From contig JADIYW010000003.1 of the NCBI GenBank assembly GCA_016705125.1, positions 1-64,000 on the forward strand: a DNA stretch of 64,000 nucleotides, read 5' to 3'. The translations under genes were made by a program, and so were the position numbers. Shown here in pieces: positions 42,031 through 51,492 of the stretch. Each line of letters starts with the position of its first letter. Within the stretch, counting starts at the first letter, position 1. This DNA comes from Bacteroidota bacterium. GTDB taxonomy: Bacteria; Bacteroidota; Bacteroidia; Chitinophagales; JADIYW01. The notes beneath the pieces are model-generated. The model was given only the letters and a program-made list of their open reading frames with translations. It was not told where the DNA came from and did not search any database.

Positions 42031-43098
42031 TTACTTTAAGCTAAAAACTAATTTTACCGGCTGGTGGTCAGAATTTTCAAAACCTAATTCAATGCCTTCG
42101 ATTGTTTTTACTTCAATATTTGGTGATAAAAGATAGAAATCAATTATAGTAGTAAATGTTATATTTGGTTGATATTCTGTTACTAATTTCCTATTTGTAT
42201 TTACTGATTTATCATAAGCCCAAGTCCAATCTGATGGCATAAAGTCCTTTGCAATATTCGATTGGTCATAATCTGCTTCTTCCTTGCTCATTTTGGTATA
42301 AGGGTCAAAGTCAGGTGGACATTGATTCCAATCGCCTCCAACTACGACATAATTACCCTTTTCATATTCCTTTAAAACCAATTTTTTTAAGTAATCCATT
42401 TCAGCCGCTTTTAAGGTTCCCGTATTATCATAAGCTGACAAATGATGATTTATAATAATTAACTCCTTTTTATTTGCTAGAGGATATCTTTGAAAAAGCA
42501 TGCATCTATCTAACATAAATAGATTTTTTGGCCATGGAAATTTCGATGGGAATTGAAATCTCACATTTTCGGTAGGCTTCATTTTTCCATAAGTAATAAT
42601 ACCTGATTTTACCTTTCCCATTGGTTTGGTAATAGGAATTGGAATGTAATTTACCTGATAATTAATGGCTATAGAACTAAAAAATGTAATTAATTTCTCA
42701 TTTAAAAGTTGACTTTCGGCCAATTGATAACTTCTTTTAGAATTTATATCTACTTCCTGCAAAAATATAAAATCTGCATCCTTCCATTCTTCCACTTTAT
42801 TCAAAATGCCACTAAAATATTTGTCAACCATAGTTTGTTTTGGGCGCACCATTTTCCCTCCATCATAGAAAAAGTTGGATTCACTTCCTAATCCAGCATA
42901 TCCTATATTCCAATTGTAAATAGTATATGTTTCATCTTGCTTTAATTCATTCTTCGGATTTCCTTCTGCAGCTATACTCGTTTTTTCAGGAGGACTAAAA
43001 TTAGTGAAAGTAGCCAATAAAATAGACCCCAATAAGTATAATCCAAATAGTAGAGCAAGTACTAATATCAGTTTTAAAATTAATATCATCGATTTCAT
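42031..43098 (-). CDS. Endonuclease/exonuclease/phosphatase-family membrane protein
   Basis: A 355-residue protein with one N-terminal membrane helix (ILILKLILVLALLFGLYLLGSILLA) and an EEP-fold domain: YNIGYAG-type WNIGYAGLG, FIFLQEVDINSKRS (metal-binding Glu), HHLSAYDN, GGDWNQCPP (Asp/Asn) and NSDHQPVKL with the catalytic Asp-His at the C-terminus. EEP enzymes cut phosphodiesters in nucleic acids, inositol phosphates or sphingomyelin. The membrane anchor with an outward-facing domain argues for a phospholipid or extracellular substrate; unproven. Confidence 0.88.
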   Translation of the reverse strand: MKSMILILKLILVLALLFGLYLLGSILLATFTNFSPPEKTSIAAEGNPKNELKQDETYTIYNWNIGYAGLGSESNFFYDGGKMVRPKQTMVDKYFSGILNKVEEWKDADFIFLQEVDINSKRSYQLAESQLLNEKLITFFSSIAINYQVNYIPIPITKPMGKVKSGIITYGKMKPTENVRFQFPSKFPWPKNLFMLDRCMLFQRYPLANKKELIIINHHLSAYDNTGTLKAAEMDYLKKLVLKEYEKGNYVVVGGDWNQCPPDFDPYTKMSKEEADYDQSNIAKDFMPSDWTWAYDKSVNTNRKLVTEYQPNITFTTIIDFYLLSPNIEVKTIEGIELGFENSDHQPVKLVFSLK

Positions 43099-43191
43099 CG
43101 TTCTTTTTTTAATATACTATGCTAAAATTAGTAAAGTTATTGTTTCGGTTTAAAAATAATGCTTATTTTCGAACTTTTAAACTATTTTTTT

Positions 43192-44025
43192 ATGATACAT
43201 AAAGAGTTAACTTGGAATACCGATGATGGCATTCAACTTTTTGGACAATATTGGAAGCCTGATGATGAAAAAATAAAGGCTGTTATTTGCTTAGTGCATG
43301 GTTTTGGAGAGCATAGCAGCAGATATGTTCATGTAGCCGATTTTTTTACCAAAAATAATTATGCTCTTTTAGCATTTGATTTACGAGGACACGGAAAATC
43401 AAAGGGACCAAGAGGTCATGCCTCAAGCTATGATGCATTATTAAATGATGTTGATGTATTGCTAGCAAAAGCAGATACATTATTTCCTAATTGTAAAAAG
43501 ATTTTATATGGTCATAGTATGGGTGGTGGCATAGTTGCGAATTTTATTCTAAGAAGAAAGTCAACAATTGAAGGAGCAATTTTGAGTTCCCCATTTTTCA
43601 AAACAGCCTTTGAACCGCCAAAGATTAAAATTATGGCGGGTAAGTTTTTTGAAAATCTTTTGCCTACACTTAGTTTACCTTCAGGATTAGATGTTTCGGC
43701 TATTTCTAGAGACCAAAAAGTAGTGGATAAGTACTCCAAAGACCCACTTGTGCATGGGAAAATTTCTGCAAAAATGGGTATGATTTTAATAGATAATGGA
43801 CAATGGGCACTAGATAATGCAAGTAAATTAAGTATTCCAGTTTTAATGTTTCATGGTACTGCTGATCAATTGACCAGTTTTGCAGCTTCTGAATCATTTG
43901 CTCAAAATGCAGGTGACAAAATTAAGTTTGTGCCTTATGAAGGTCTTTTCCATGAAACACATAACGAACCTGAAAAAGCTACGGTTTTGGCCGAAATGTT
44001 GCAATTTTGCAACAGTATATTATAA
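43192..44025 (+). CDS. Alpha/beta hydrolase, monoacylglycerol-lipase-like
   Basis: The ATG at 43192 (MIHKELTWNTDDG) fits the family better than 43159. The 277-residue protein has the oxyanion-hole motif LVHGFGEHSSRY (about residues 33-44), DLRGHGKSKGPRGH, and the elbow GHSMGGG (nucleophile Ser). HGTADQLTS and the final HETHNEP provide Asp and His. This arrangement is typical of MAGL/lysophospholipase proteins. It is cytoplasmic and acts on lipid esters. The next gene starts immediately after its stop codon. Confidence 0.88.
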   Translation: MIHKELTWNTDDGIQLFGQYWKPDDEKIKAVICLVHGFGEHSSRYVHVADFFTKNNYALLAFDLRGHGKSKGPRGHASSYDALLNDVDVLLAKADTLFPNCKKILYGHSMGGGIVANFILRRKSTIEGAILSSPFFKTAFEPPKIKIMAGKFFENLLPTLSLPSGLDVSAISRDQKVVDKYSKDPLVHGKISAKMGMILIDNGQWALDNASKLSIPVLMFHGTADQLTSFAASESFAQNAGDKIKFVPYEGLFHETHNEPEKATVLAEMLQFCNSIL

Positions 44026-47000
44026 ATGGGATTTATGGAGGCCAAAAAGCCCTTTTTAGAAAAATTACTTAAAAAACTTAAAACAGGCGATTCTAGAGGC
44101 ATTCATTTAAATGCTTTACCTGGAAATTTTGCTCGTTTGGATATTTATGACCTCGTAAATATTGAGCTATCGTTACATTTAAAATTTTTAACCGAATTAT
44201 TAACTAAACCTAGCTTTAGTTTTTCCATTACAATTGATCCCAAATTAACCAAAGGAAAATCGAAAGTTGAGGCGGATTTAATAAATAAAATTATTAAACG
44301 GCTTAATTTCATGTGTATTCAGGAACAAGACCTTTTTCAAGAAGAAGGAACGAAGACATTTGCTTTTGGCTATCCCATACTTATAAAAAGAGATCCTTTA
44401 AATCCTAAAAAAATAATAAAAGCGCCCATTGCCATTTGGTATTTGGAGATTGTAAAAGATACAAACAGAAACAATACTTGGAAAATATCGAGAAACGAAG
44501 ACCATCCAGTTATTTTAAATGAGGCATTAGAAACGCATCTTGAAACGACAGAACGTATTAATTTAGACGATTTACAGCCTTTCTTTGAGGATGGATTAAT
44601 TGATGAAAAGGAATTAGTTAAGCTTACAAATGCATTTCTTGCCAAATTGGGCATTTCTGAGAATATAGGCGAAGACCTTAAAATTATGCCTTGTCCGAAT
44701 AGGGAATCAATTGAAAAATTGACTGTTGATGCTCCTTGGATTCGTTGGTCGGGCGTATTTGGATTGTATAAAGCACAAAAACAGCCAATTATTCATGATT
44801 TAGAATCTCTATTGGCTGATGATTATATAAAGAATAAAACTGATTTTGTTTCTTTTCAAAACGAAACCCTCACTCCCATTCCACTTGACCCTAGTCAAGA
44901 AAAGGTGGTTTTTACACTTGAGAAAAAACAAAAAATTATCATTCAAGGTCCTCCAGGCACAGGAAAAAGTCAAACTTTAACTGCTATAATTACAAATGCA
45001 TTGCTTAATGGTTCCACTTGCTTAGTTGTTGGTGAAAAAAAGACTGCCATGGAGGTAATTTTTAATCATTTAAGAAAAATTGGACTTGGAGATTTATGCA
45101 TTTTAATTGAAGATATAAATTCGAATAGAAGGCCAATTGTGGAGCGAATTAGAAGTTTGGTTGAAACAGAAAATCCAGTTCCTACGCCATTTAGAAAAAA
45201 TGAATATGAAGCACTAAAATTAAAGTATCAGAAATTAAGAGAAAAGGCCAATCATGCTTTAAATTCTGTAGAAAATGTATTTTTTGGCGATTCAAATTGG
45301 CTTGAATTGGTGGCTTTGGTAAATGGGAAATTAGGGAAAATTAATCTCAATGGGGTTAATTTTCAACTAAATGGAATTACACTAAAATATAACTACCAGG
45401 AATTTATTTTATTTAAAAATATTTTGGATGATGGGGAACAGTTGTATAAAAAATACAATGTAAAAAATTCCATTTTAAGAAAAATTCCATCAAAGAAGTT
45501 TGAAAGAAACTTAGATGGTAAAATAGTATTCGAATCGATAAATCATATTTTTAATAAAAGCATAGCGTTAACTCAAAAAATAGAAATTGGCATTAAAGAT
45601 TTTGGTTCTGATTTTGATAATTTAAAAGGTTTATCTAAAGCAAAAGATGCTATTTTTGGTTTATTTAGTGGGAGACAAAAAGGAATTAACCAGCTTAAAT
45701 CAGACTGTTTAGCAGAATATGAGCATTTGAAATTACTAATTGAAGGAGATGGATTTGAAAATTATTCACTTCCTAACGTACTGAATTTAGTTAAATTATC
45801 CGAAGTATTGAATGGCTTAAATGCAATTCAACAATCATTGAATCCAATAATATCGGATGAAGCAAATTTTGAGCTATTTTATAATTATGCGGTTTTTATA
45901 GAAGATCAACATCCATTTATTCAATTGTTTTGTAAATCTTACTTTGAAAAGGAAAACCCAATAAGTTGGATTCCTATTTTTGAAAAATGGTATATTAATG
46001 AGGTGCTAAAAAATTATAGCAAATTATTACATTTAGATGAAAACACCCAGAATATTTTAATCGAATTAGTGGAAACGGAAAAGGATCTTTTTCCTTTAAT
46101 AGCAAAAAAAATCATCTTTGATTGGGAAGTTAAAAGACAAACCTTATTTGCATCAAAAGATTTATCAAAAATAAAACAGCTATACAATTATCGAAAAAAT
46201 AAACAATTTGAATCGAGAAATTCTTTGCGAAAAATTATATTTTCTGATTTTGATTTGTTTATAAACACTTTTCCTGTTGTAATGGTCAGTCCAGTTGTGG
46301 CAAGCTCTATATTGCCTTTAAAAGAAAATTTGTTTGATTTAGTATTAATGGATGAAGCAAGTCAGTTGAGGGTTGAAGATACTTTTTCATCCCTTTTGAG
46401 AGGTCGTACCAAAATAATTTCAGGCGATAAACACCAAATGCCTCCTAGCAGTTATTTTGCTACAACGCCCGTTTTTTTGACTAAAGAGGATGAGGAAGAA
46501 GCAGAAGTAGCAGAAGCAGATTTTTTGGCAGATAGTGAGTCTTTATTAGAATTTGCAAGTGATAGCGATTATAGTCTTACTTACCTTGATTTTCATTATA
46601 GAAGCCAACATCCAGATTTAATCAATTTTTCGAATGCTGCATTTTACAATTCTAGGCTCATGCCAATGCCAGAAAAAGAAGATTATGTGGCCATTCAATT
46701 GCAACAAATTAATGGAGTGTATAATAAAAATGGCATAAATGAGGCCGAAGCAGCAGCCATTATAAATTATTTATTCGAAGAAATAGAAATGGAGGATAAT
46801 GTGTTTCCTTCCATTGGAGTGGCAACCCTAAATCTTCATCAGCGCAATTACATTTGGGAACTATTAATGGAAAAATCGTATGAAAGTGCCGAATATGCTA
46901 GTAAATTTGAAAACTTGATGGCTGCTGGATTATTCGTCAAAAATTTGGAGAATATTCAAGGTGATGAAAGAGATTATATTTTGTTAAGCACCACTTTCGG

Positions 47001-47628
47001 GCCTGATTCTGAAGGGAAATTTAGAGCCCAAATTGGCCCATTGGCACAATCAAAAGGGTATCAACTATTAAATGTTATTATTACAAGGGCAAAAAAAGCG
47101 ATTCAAATATATACTTCTATTCCAGAGCAGGTTTATACCAATTTTTATGACGAAATAAAAGAAAAAGGCAATAATGGCAAAGGAATTTTCTTCGCCTATT
47201 TAGCCTATGCAAAAAGTATTTCTGAAGGAAATCTTGTCCAACGAAATGGATTGGTTGGTATAATAAAGGAAAATGCAGGTTTACAAGAAAAAGTAAAAGC
47301 AAACGAATTACTGTCTAATGCATTGAAAGAAGATATTAGCACAAAACTTAAATTATCTTTTCCTGAATTTGAGGTAGCGACTAATTATACTTTTGGTGGA
47401 ATATTATTAGATATCGTTTTACTAAAAGCTGAAAAACCAGTGTTTGTACTAGAATTTGAAGGCAAAAATGGAGTATTTGAAAATGCTGCTTACCGTAATG
47501 CGATGTTTAAAACCCAATTATTAGAAAACTATAATTTGTCTTCCTATACAATTTGGAGTTATAATTGGTGGAAAGACGAAGAAAAAGTAATTAATGAAAT
47601 TAAATTGAAACTTAACAACCTAGAATAA
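44026..47628 (+). CDS. Superfamily 1 helicase-nuclease, DUF4011/AAA-type
   Basis: A 1,200-residue protein. The N-terminal region (1-300) is DUF4011-like. Walker A GPPGTGKSQ is at 308-316, Walker B LVLMDEASQL near 772-781, then FHYRSQHPDL near 858 and VIITRAKKAIQI near 1018-1029. These are SF1 (UPF1-like) helicase motifs. The helicase domain is split by a long insertion (about 380-740) with few recognisable parts. The last 90 residues have a PD-(D/E)XK-like core, GGILLDIVL and VFVLEFEGK (Asp near 1130, Glu and Lys near 1144-1148), similar to Vsr/MTES_1575-type nucleases. Similar fusions occur in phage-defence loci, but no partner gene is next to it. It starts directly at the stop of the hydrolase gene. 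Confidence 0.8.
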   Translation: MGFMEAKKPFLEKLLKKLKTGDSRGIHLNALPGNFARLDIYDLVNIELSLHLKFLTELLTKPSFSFSITIDPKLTKGKSKVEADLINKIIKRLNFMCIQEQDLFQEEGTKTFAFGYPILIKRDPLNPKKIIKAPIAIWYLEIVKDTNRNNTWKISRNEDHPVILNEALETHLETTERINLDDLQPFFEDGLIDEKELVKLTNAFLAKLGISENIGEDLKIMPCPNRESIEKLTVDAPWIRWSGVFGLYKAQKQPIIHDLESLLADDYIKNKTDFVSFQNETLTPIPLDPSQEKVVFTLEKKQKIIIQGPPGTGKSQTLTAIITNALLNGSTCLVVGEKKTAMEVIFNHLRKIGLGDLCILIEDINSNRRPIVERIRSLVETENPVPTPFRKNEYEALKLKYQKLREKANHALNSVENVFFGDSNWLELVALVNGKLGKINLNGVNFQLNGITLKYNYQEFILFKNILDDGEQLYKKYNVKNSILRKIPSKKFERNLDGKIVFESINHIFNKSIALTQKIEIGIKDFGSDFDNLKGLSKAKDAIFGLFSGRQKGINQLKSDCLAEYEHLKLLIEGDGFENYSLPNVLNLVKLSEVLNGLNAIQQSLNPIISDEANFELFYNYAVFIEDQHPFIQLFCKSYFEKENPISWIPIFEKWYINEVLKNYSKLLHLDENTQNILIELVETEKDLFPLIAKKIIFDWEVKRQTLFASKDLSKIKQLYNYRKNKQFESRNSLRKIIFSDFDLFINTFPVVMVSPVVASSILPLKENLFDLVLMDEASQLRVEDTFSSLLRGRTKIISGDKHQMPPSSYFATTPVFLTKEDEEEAEVAEADFLADSESLLEFASDSDYSLTYLDFHYRSQHPDLINFSNAAFYNSRLMPMPEKEDYVAIQLQQINGVYNKNGINEAEAAAIINYLFEEIEMEDNVFPSIGVATLNLHQRNYIWELLMEKSYESAEYASKFENLMAAGLFVKNLENIQGDERDYILLSTTFGPDSEGKFRAQIGPLAQSKGYQLLNVIITRAKKAIQIYTSIPEQVYTNFYDEIKEKGNNGKGIFFAYLAYAKSISEGNLVQRNGLVGIIKENAGLQEKVKANELLSNALKEDISTKLKLSFPEFEVATNYTFGGILLDIVLLKAEKPVFVLEFEGKNGVFENAAYRNAMFKTQLLENYNLSSYTIWSYNWWKDEEKVINEIKLKLNNLE

Positions 47629-47651
47629 TTCTAGTTTCAAAAAATCAATTA

Positions 47652-49049
47652 CTATAATTTCTTTATTTCTTGTCCTAATTTTTCAATCATTTCTTTTGCA
47701 TCACCAAACAACATAGATGAATTAGGACGGAAGAATAATGGATTCTCAATTCCTGCATACCCTGGTTTCATTGAACGCTTGAAAACAATTACATTTTTAG
47801 CTTCGTGAGCATTTAATATCGGCATGCCATAAATCGGGCTGCTTGGATCGTCATTTGCAGCAGGGTTTACAACATCATTAGCACCAATAATTAAAACCAC
47901 ATCTGCCGTTTTGAATTCATTATTCGCTTCTTCTAGTTCTAATAATTTTGGATAAGGAACATCCGCTTCAGCCAACAAAACATTCATGTGGCCAGGCATC
48001 CTGCCTGCCACTGGGTGAATGGCATATTTTACATCTACGCCGTTTTCTTCTAGTAATTTATCTACACCATGTACAGCATGTTGTGCTTGCGCAACTGCCA
48101 TTCCATAGCCAGGTACGATAATAACTTTGCTAGCATAATTACACATAATTGCAGCATCCACTGCAGAAACTTCCTTATGTACCTGCTCTCCCGCTGCAGC
48201 TGCCCCTGCACCACTTTTTCCAAAATTTCCAATTAATACATTCATCAATGATCTATTCATGGCGTTACACATCATGATTGATAAAATCACACCTGAAGAA
48301 CCTACCAAAATCCCAGCAATAATCATCGCATTATTATTGATAAGGAATCCTGCAAAAATACCTGCCATCCCCGAAAATGAATTTAATAATGCTATTGCAA
48401 CTGGCATATCGGCACCACCAATTGGCATGGCAAAAAACAAACCATAGATTAATGACAAAGCGGCTAATGAAATAATTATTGGCCATGTGCCACCGCCTTG
48501 TATTACGACCAAAACACATAACACTAAAATTGCCACCATTACCAACACATTTATTACCTGCTGAAATGGCAAGGTGAAATCTTTCATTTTGCCGCTCAAT
48601 TTGCCCCAAGCTACTAGTGAACCAGTAAAGGTTACGCCACCAATCAGAATGCCTAAACATAAAGAAATGAGGAATCCCATTGTAGGTACTCCTCCATCTT
48701 GAAGGCTATTATGGTATTCTGTTACCGAAATTAAAAGAGATGCTAATCCGCCATAACCATTGAAAATGGCCACCATTTCGGGCATGCCAGTCATCTTCAC
48801 ATTTTTGGACTCATACATTCCATAGGAAGCACCTGCTGAAATACCTGCAAATACAATTATGAAGTTAATTAATGAACTGTTTTCAATAAAACCAACCACA
48901 ACGATAGTGGCTACAGTTGCCAAACCCATTCCAAAGGCACCAATAAAATTCCCCTTTCTAGCTGTATCTGGCGAACTCTGCATTTTCAATCCCAAAATGA
49001 ATGAAATGGATGCAATTAAGTAACATATTTCCAAAATGTCCTGTAACAT
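47652..49049 (-). CDS. pntB: NAD(P) transhydrogenase subunit beta
   Basis: From the ATG at 49049 the protein has 465 residues, the normal PntB length; the frame extending to 49124 overlaps pntA. The first 280 residues have about nine membrane helices (domain II), with KMTGMPEMVAIFNGYGGLASLL conserved. The last 180 form the NADP(H)-binding domain III: VIIVPGYGMAVAQAQHAV, HPVAGRMPGHMNVLLAEA and VLIIGANDVVNPAA. It couples proton entry to NADPH formation. It follows pntA by 20 bases; no pntAB-type gene lies in between. Confidence 0.94.
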   Translation of the reverse strand: MLQDILEICYLIASISFILGLKMQSSPDTARKGNFIGAFGMGLATVATIVVVGFIENSSLINFIIVFAGISAGASYGMYESKNVKMTGMPEMVAIFNGYGGLASLLISVTEYHNSLQDGGVPTMGFLISLCLGILIGGVTFTGSLVAWGKLSGKMKDFTLPFQQVINVLVMVAILVLCVLVVIQGGGTWPIIISLAALSLIYGLFFAMPIGGADMPVAIALLNSFSGMAGIFAGFLINNNAMIIAGILVGSSGVILSIMMCNAMNRSLMNVLIGNFGKSGAGAAAAGEQVHKEVSAVDAAIMCNYASKVIIVPGYGMAVAQAQHAVHGVDKLLEENGVDVKYAIHPVAGRMPGHMNVLLAEADVPYPKLLELEEANNEFKTADVVLIIGANDVVNPAANDDPSSPIYGMPILNAHEAKNVIVFKRSMKPGYAGIENPLFFRPNSSMLFGDAKEMIEKLGQEIKKL

Positions 49050-49069
49050 GACGATTTTATTTAGACTGT

Positions 49070-50194
49070 TTATAATGATGATTTTACCCTTTCGTTGATG
49101 ATTTCGCCTTGGTGGGTAATACAAGTGCCTTTAACGATATCATCTTCAAAATTAAGATTTAATTCGCCTTCTTTTCCAACGATTAATTTTAAAAAGTTTA
49201 GTGTGTTTTTGCCATACATTTTACTTGCATCTATGGACATGGCTATTCCTGGGAAATTTGATTCTCCAATTATTTTCACTCCATTAACTATCTCCACACT
49301 ATTGTTTATGGTATAAGCACAGTTTCCTCCAGTGGATGCAGCTAAGTCGATGATTACACTACCCGGTTTCATGCGTTCAACTGTTTCCTTTGTAATCAAA
49401 ACAGGTGCTTTTCTTCCTGGTATTTGTGCTGTGCAAATAATCACATCTGCTTTTGAGGCATGGTCAGCAATTACTTGTGCTTGTTTTTGTTTAAATTCTT
49501 CTGTTTGCTCTACTGCGTATCCACCAGCTGCTTTGTCTTCAGTTGCACCTGCTACTTCCACAAATTTTGCACCCAAACTCATAACCTCTTCTTTTGCGGC
49601 AGATCTTACGTCAAAAGCTTCAACCATTGCTCCTAACCTCCTAGAAGTTGCAATGGATTGTAAACCAGCTACTCCGGCACCCAAAATCAATACTTTAGAT
49701 GGCTTAATACTACCAGCAGCTGTAATATACATTGGAAAAAAGTGTGGCAATTCATAAGCGGCTCTCAATACAGCCTTATATCCTGCAACCGATGCCATTG
49801 ATGAAAGTACATCCATCGCTTGAGCTCGTGTAGAACGTGGAATAAAGTCCATACTAAAACTTGTAATTTGCTTGTCTTTAAGGGAATTTATTAATGTGGT
49901 ATTGCCCATTGGTGACAACATCGACATTATTATTTTACCTTGTTTTAAGCTATTTAAGTCTTCATCCGTTGGTGCATTTATTTGCAAAATAATATCTGAT
50001 TGCTCGAATATTTCTGCCCTGCTTACCACCTTAGCTCCAGCAGTTTCGTATTGTTCATCACTAACAAATGAGGAAAGACCAGCGCCTTTTTCTACTAAAA
50101 CTTCTGCTTTTAATTTTATTGCCTCCAATACACCTTCGTCCAAAAGGGAAACCCTTTGTTCGTAATTTGGTTCTTTAAGAATTCCTAATTTCAT
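49070..50194 (-). CDS. pntA: NAD(P) transhydrogenase subunit alpha, domain I only
   Basis: A 374-residue soluble PntAA: NYEQRVSLL at the N-terminus, the RQD-like SMDFIPRSTRAQAMDVLSS region (about residues 133-151), the NAD-binding VLILGAGVAGLQSIATSRRLGA and GSVIIDLAASTGGNCA. It ends at ERVKSSL without the transmembrane C-terminus of fused PntA proteins. In three-subunit enzymes that part is a separate gene (pntAB) between pntA and pntB; here the 20-base gap leaves no room. A good promoter lies just upstream. Confidence 0.94.
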   Translation of the reverse strand: MKLGILKEPNYEQRVSLLDEGVLEAIKLKAEVLVEKGAGLSSFVSDEQYETAGAKVVSRAEIFEQSDIILQINAPTDEDLNSLKQGKIIMSMLSPMGNTTLINSLKDKQITSFSMDFIPRSTRAQAMDVLSSMASVAGYKAVLRAAYELPHFFPMYITAAGSIKPSKVLILGAGVAGLQSIATSRRLGAMVEAFDVRSAAKEEVMSLGAKFVEVAGATEDKAAGGYAVEQTEEFKQKQAQVIADHASKADVIICTAQIPGRKAPVLITKETVERMKPGSVIIDLAASTGGNCAYTINNSVEIVNGVKIIGESNFPGIAMSIDASKMYGKNTLNFLKLIVGKEGELNLNFEDDIVKGTCITHQGEIINERVKSSL

Positions 50195-50214
50195 TATGAT
50201 TCAAAAAATTTTTG

Positions 50215-50244
50215 CAAAGCTAAATAAATAATGATATCTTCAAA
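50215..50244 (-). promoter_or_regulatory. Promoter of the pntA-pntB operon
   Basis: On the reverse strand, TTTG (50241-50244) is separated by 18 bases from TAGCTTTG (50215-50222), a complete match of both Bacteroidota boxes. The -7 box ends 20 bases before the pntA ATG. Confidence 0.65.
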
Positions 50245-50297
50245 ATCATATCTGTTTAATTCTATGTGAAATATTTCCATAACTTTACCAAAAAAAG

Positions 50298-50993
50298 ATG
50301 AATTCAACACTTCCACTTAAAAAGGCAATTTTTTTTCCATTTGTGTTTGTAGCATTAACTTGGCTAATTCATATTGTAAATTGGTCATTAAACGGCGAAT
50401 TGGTCTATTTTGGAACTTATCCCAGAACAATTAATCATTGGTATGGCATTTTAACTGGTGCTTTAATTCACGGTAATTTCGATCATCTTATTTCAAATAC
50501 ATTGCCATTTTTAATTTTGGGCACGCTTATTTTTATCTCCTATCAAAACATTGCTCATAAAACTTTTATTTTTATCTATTTATTTACTGGCTCAGCCATT
50601 TTTTTATTTGCACGCACCTCATTTCATGTCGGCTCAAGTGGAATCGTTTATGGGTTTGCTTCTTTTCTTTTTTTTATAGGCATTTTTCGACATGATACCA
50701 AGTCGATGGCACTTGCAGCTATTGTTGCCATTTTTTATGGTGGAATGGTTTGGGGTGTTTTGCCCTTACAAAATGGGGTTTCGTGGGAAGGGCATTTATT
50801 TGGCGGCATTGCAGGTGCCATTGCAGCATTTTATTTTAGAAAAGAAGAGATAACCGAGGTAGAAAAAGAAAAATTTGAAATTGAAAATAAAACCTTCGAA
50901 GGATTTTTGAAGGAAAAAGAACAAGACTTTTTAAATTTGGAAGAAAAAACAAGCGATTTTTTTGAAAAATTGGAGGATAAAATCAAGGATTAA
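50298..50993 (+). CDS. Rhomboid-family intramembrane serine protease
   Basis: A 231-residue membrane protein with the rhomboid marks: HGNFDHLISNTLPF (about residues 58-71), the catalytic GSSGIVYG (Ser114) and EGHLFGGIAGA (His166). There are about six transmembrane helices. A charged, coiled-coil-like tail (about 180-231) extends into the cytoplasm (EKEKFEIENKTFEGFLKEKE). Rhomboids cut membrane proteins within their helices. It is divergent from pntA and four bases from the end of the convergent hypothetical gene. Confidence 0.92.
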   Translation: MNSTLPLKKAIFFPFVFVALTWLIHIVNWSLNGELVYFGTYPRTINHWYGILTGALIHGNFDHLISNTLPFLILGTLIFISYQNIAHKTFIFIYLFTGSAIFLFARTSFHVGSSGIVYGFASFLFFIGIFRHDTKSMALAAIVAIFYGGMVWGVLPLQNGVSWEGHLFGGIAGAIAAFYFRKEEITEVEKEKFEIENKTFEGFLKEKEQDFLNLEEKTSDFFEKLEDKIKD

Positions 50994-50997
50994 TTAA

Positions 50998-51432
50998 TTA
51001 CCACGAAGGTAAAATTATCCTTTTTTGTTTTTTGTACCTATGAACGCCAATTCCCAATTGGGGAAAGGAAATAATGGCAAATAAAAATGTTGAACCGCCT
51101 AATAATGCTGCAACTCCTGTAAATGGAACATCCGATTCTTGTTTTTTAAAATTATATCTTGAAATTGCAATCGACGATATCATTGAACCAATTGACAAAC
51201 CAATAAAAGTAAAACCAGAAATCCTGATTCGTTTTGTTCTTTTATAATCAAAAACATTTGGATTTCGTTCGAAAAATGTATTTTTGATTGATGGGCTAAT
51301 GCTTGGTTTCTGATAAATTTGATTACTTGAAAATTCGGTAATTTCAGTAATATTTTTGTTTGGCAATTTTATTTCTTGTCCATTTGTTTTTAAAACAAAT
51401 AATAAGATAAGACAAAATAAATAGGCTTTCAT
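50998..51432 (-). CDS. Secreted or membrane protein of unknown function
   Basis: A 144-residue protein with a signal peptide (KAYLFCLILLFVLKTNGQ) and two hydrophobic helices (about residues 72-90 and 101-122, GFTFIGLSIGSMISSIAIS and GVAALLGGSTFLFAIISF) ending in a basic C-terminus (HRYKKQKRIILPSW). Two-helix envelope proteins of this sort are common in Bacteroidota, but I do not recognise a family. It is convergent with the rhomboid gene. Confidence 0.75.
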   Translation of the reverse strand: MKAYLFCLILLFVLKTNGQEIKLPNKNITEITEFSSNQIYQKPSISPSIKNTFFERNPNVFDYKRTKRIRISGFTFIGLSIGSMISSIAISRYNFKKQESDVPFTGVAALLGGSTFLFAIISFPQLGIGVHRYKKQKRIILPSW

Positions 51433-51492
51433 AGGTTTTTAGTTTAGTAATTGTAAAAATAAAAAAAAGAAACATTTATTTTTTAATTTCTT

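Noticed and set aside
49095..50165. Forward frames antisense to pntA
   Set aside because: Shadows of a conserved gene; low-complexity Ser/Ala/Thr-rich translation of the antisense strand.
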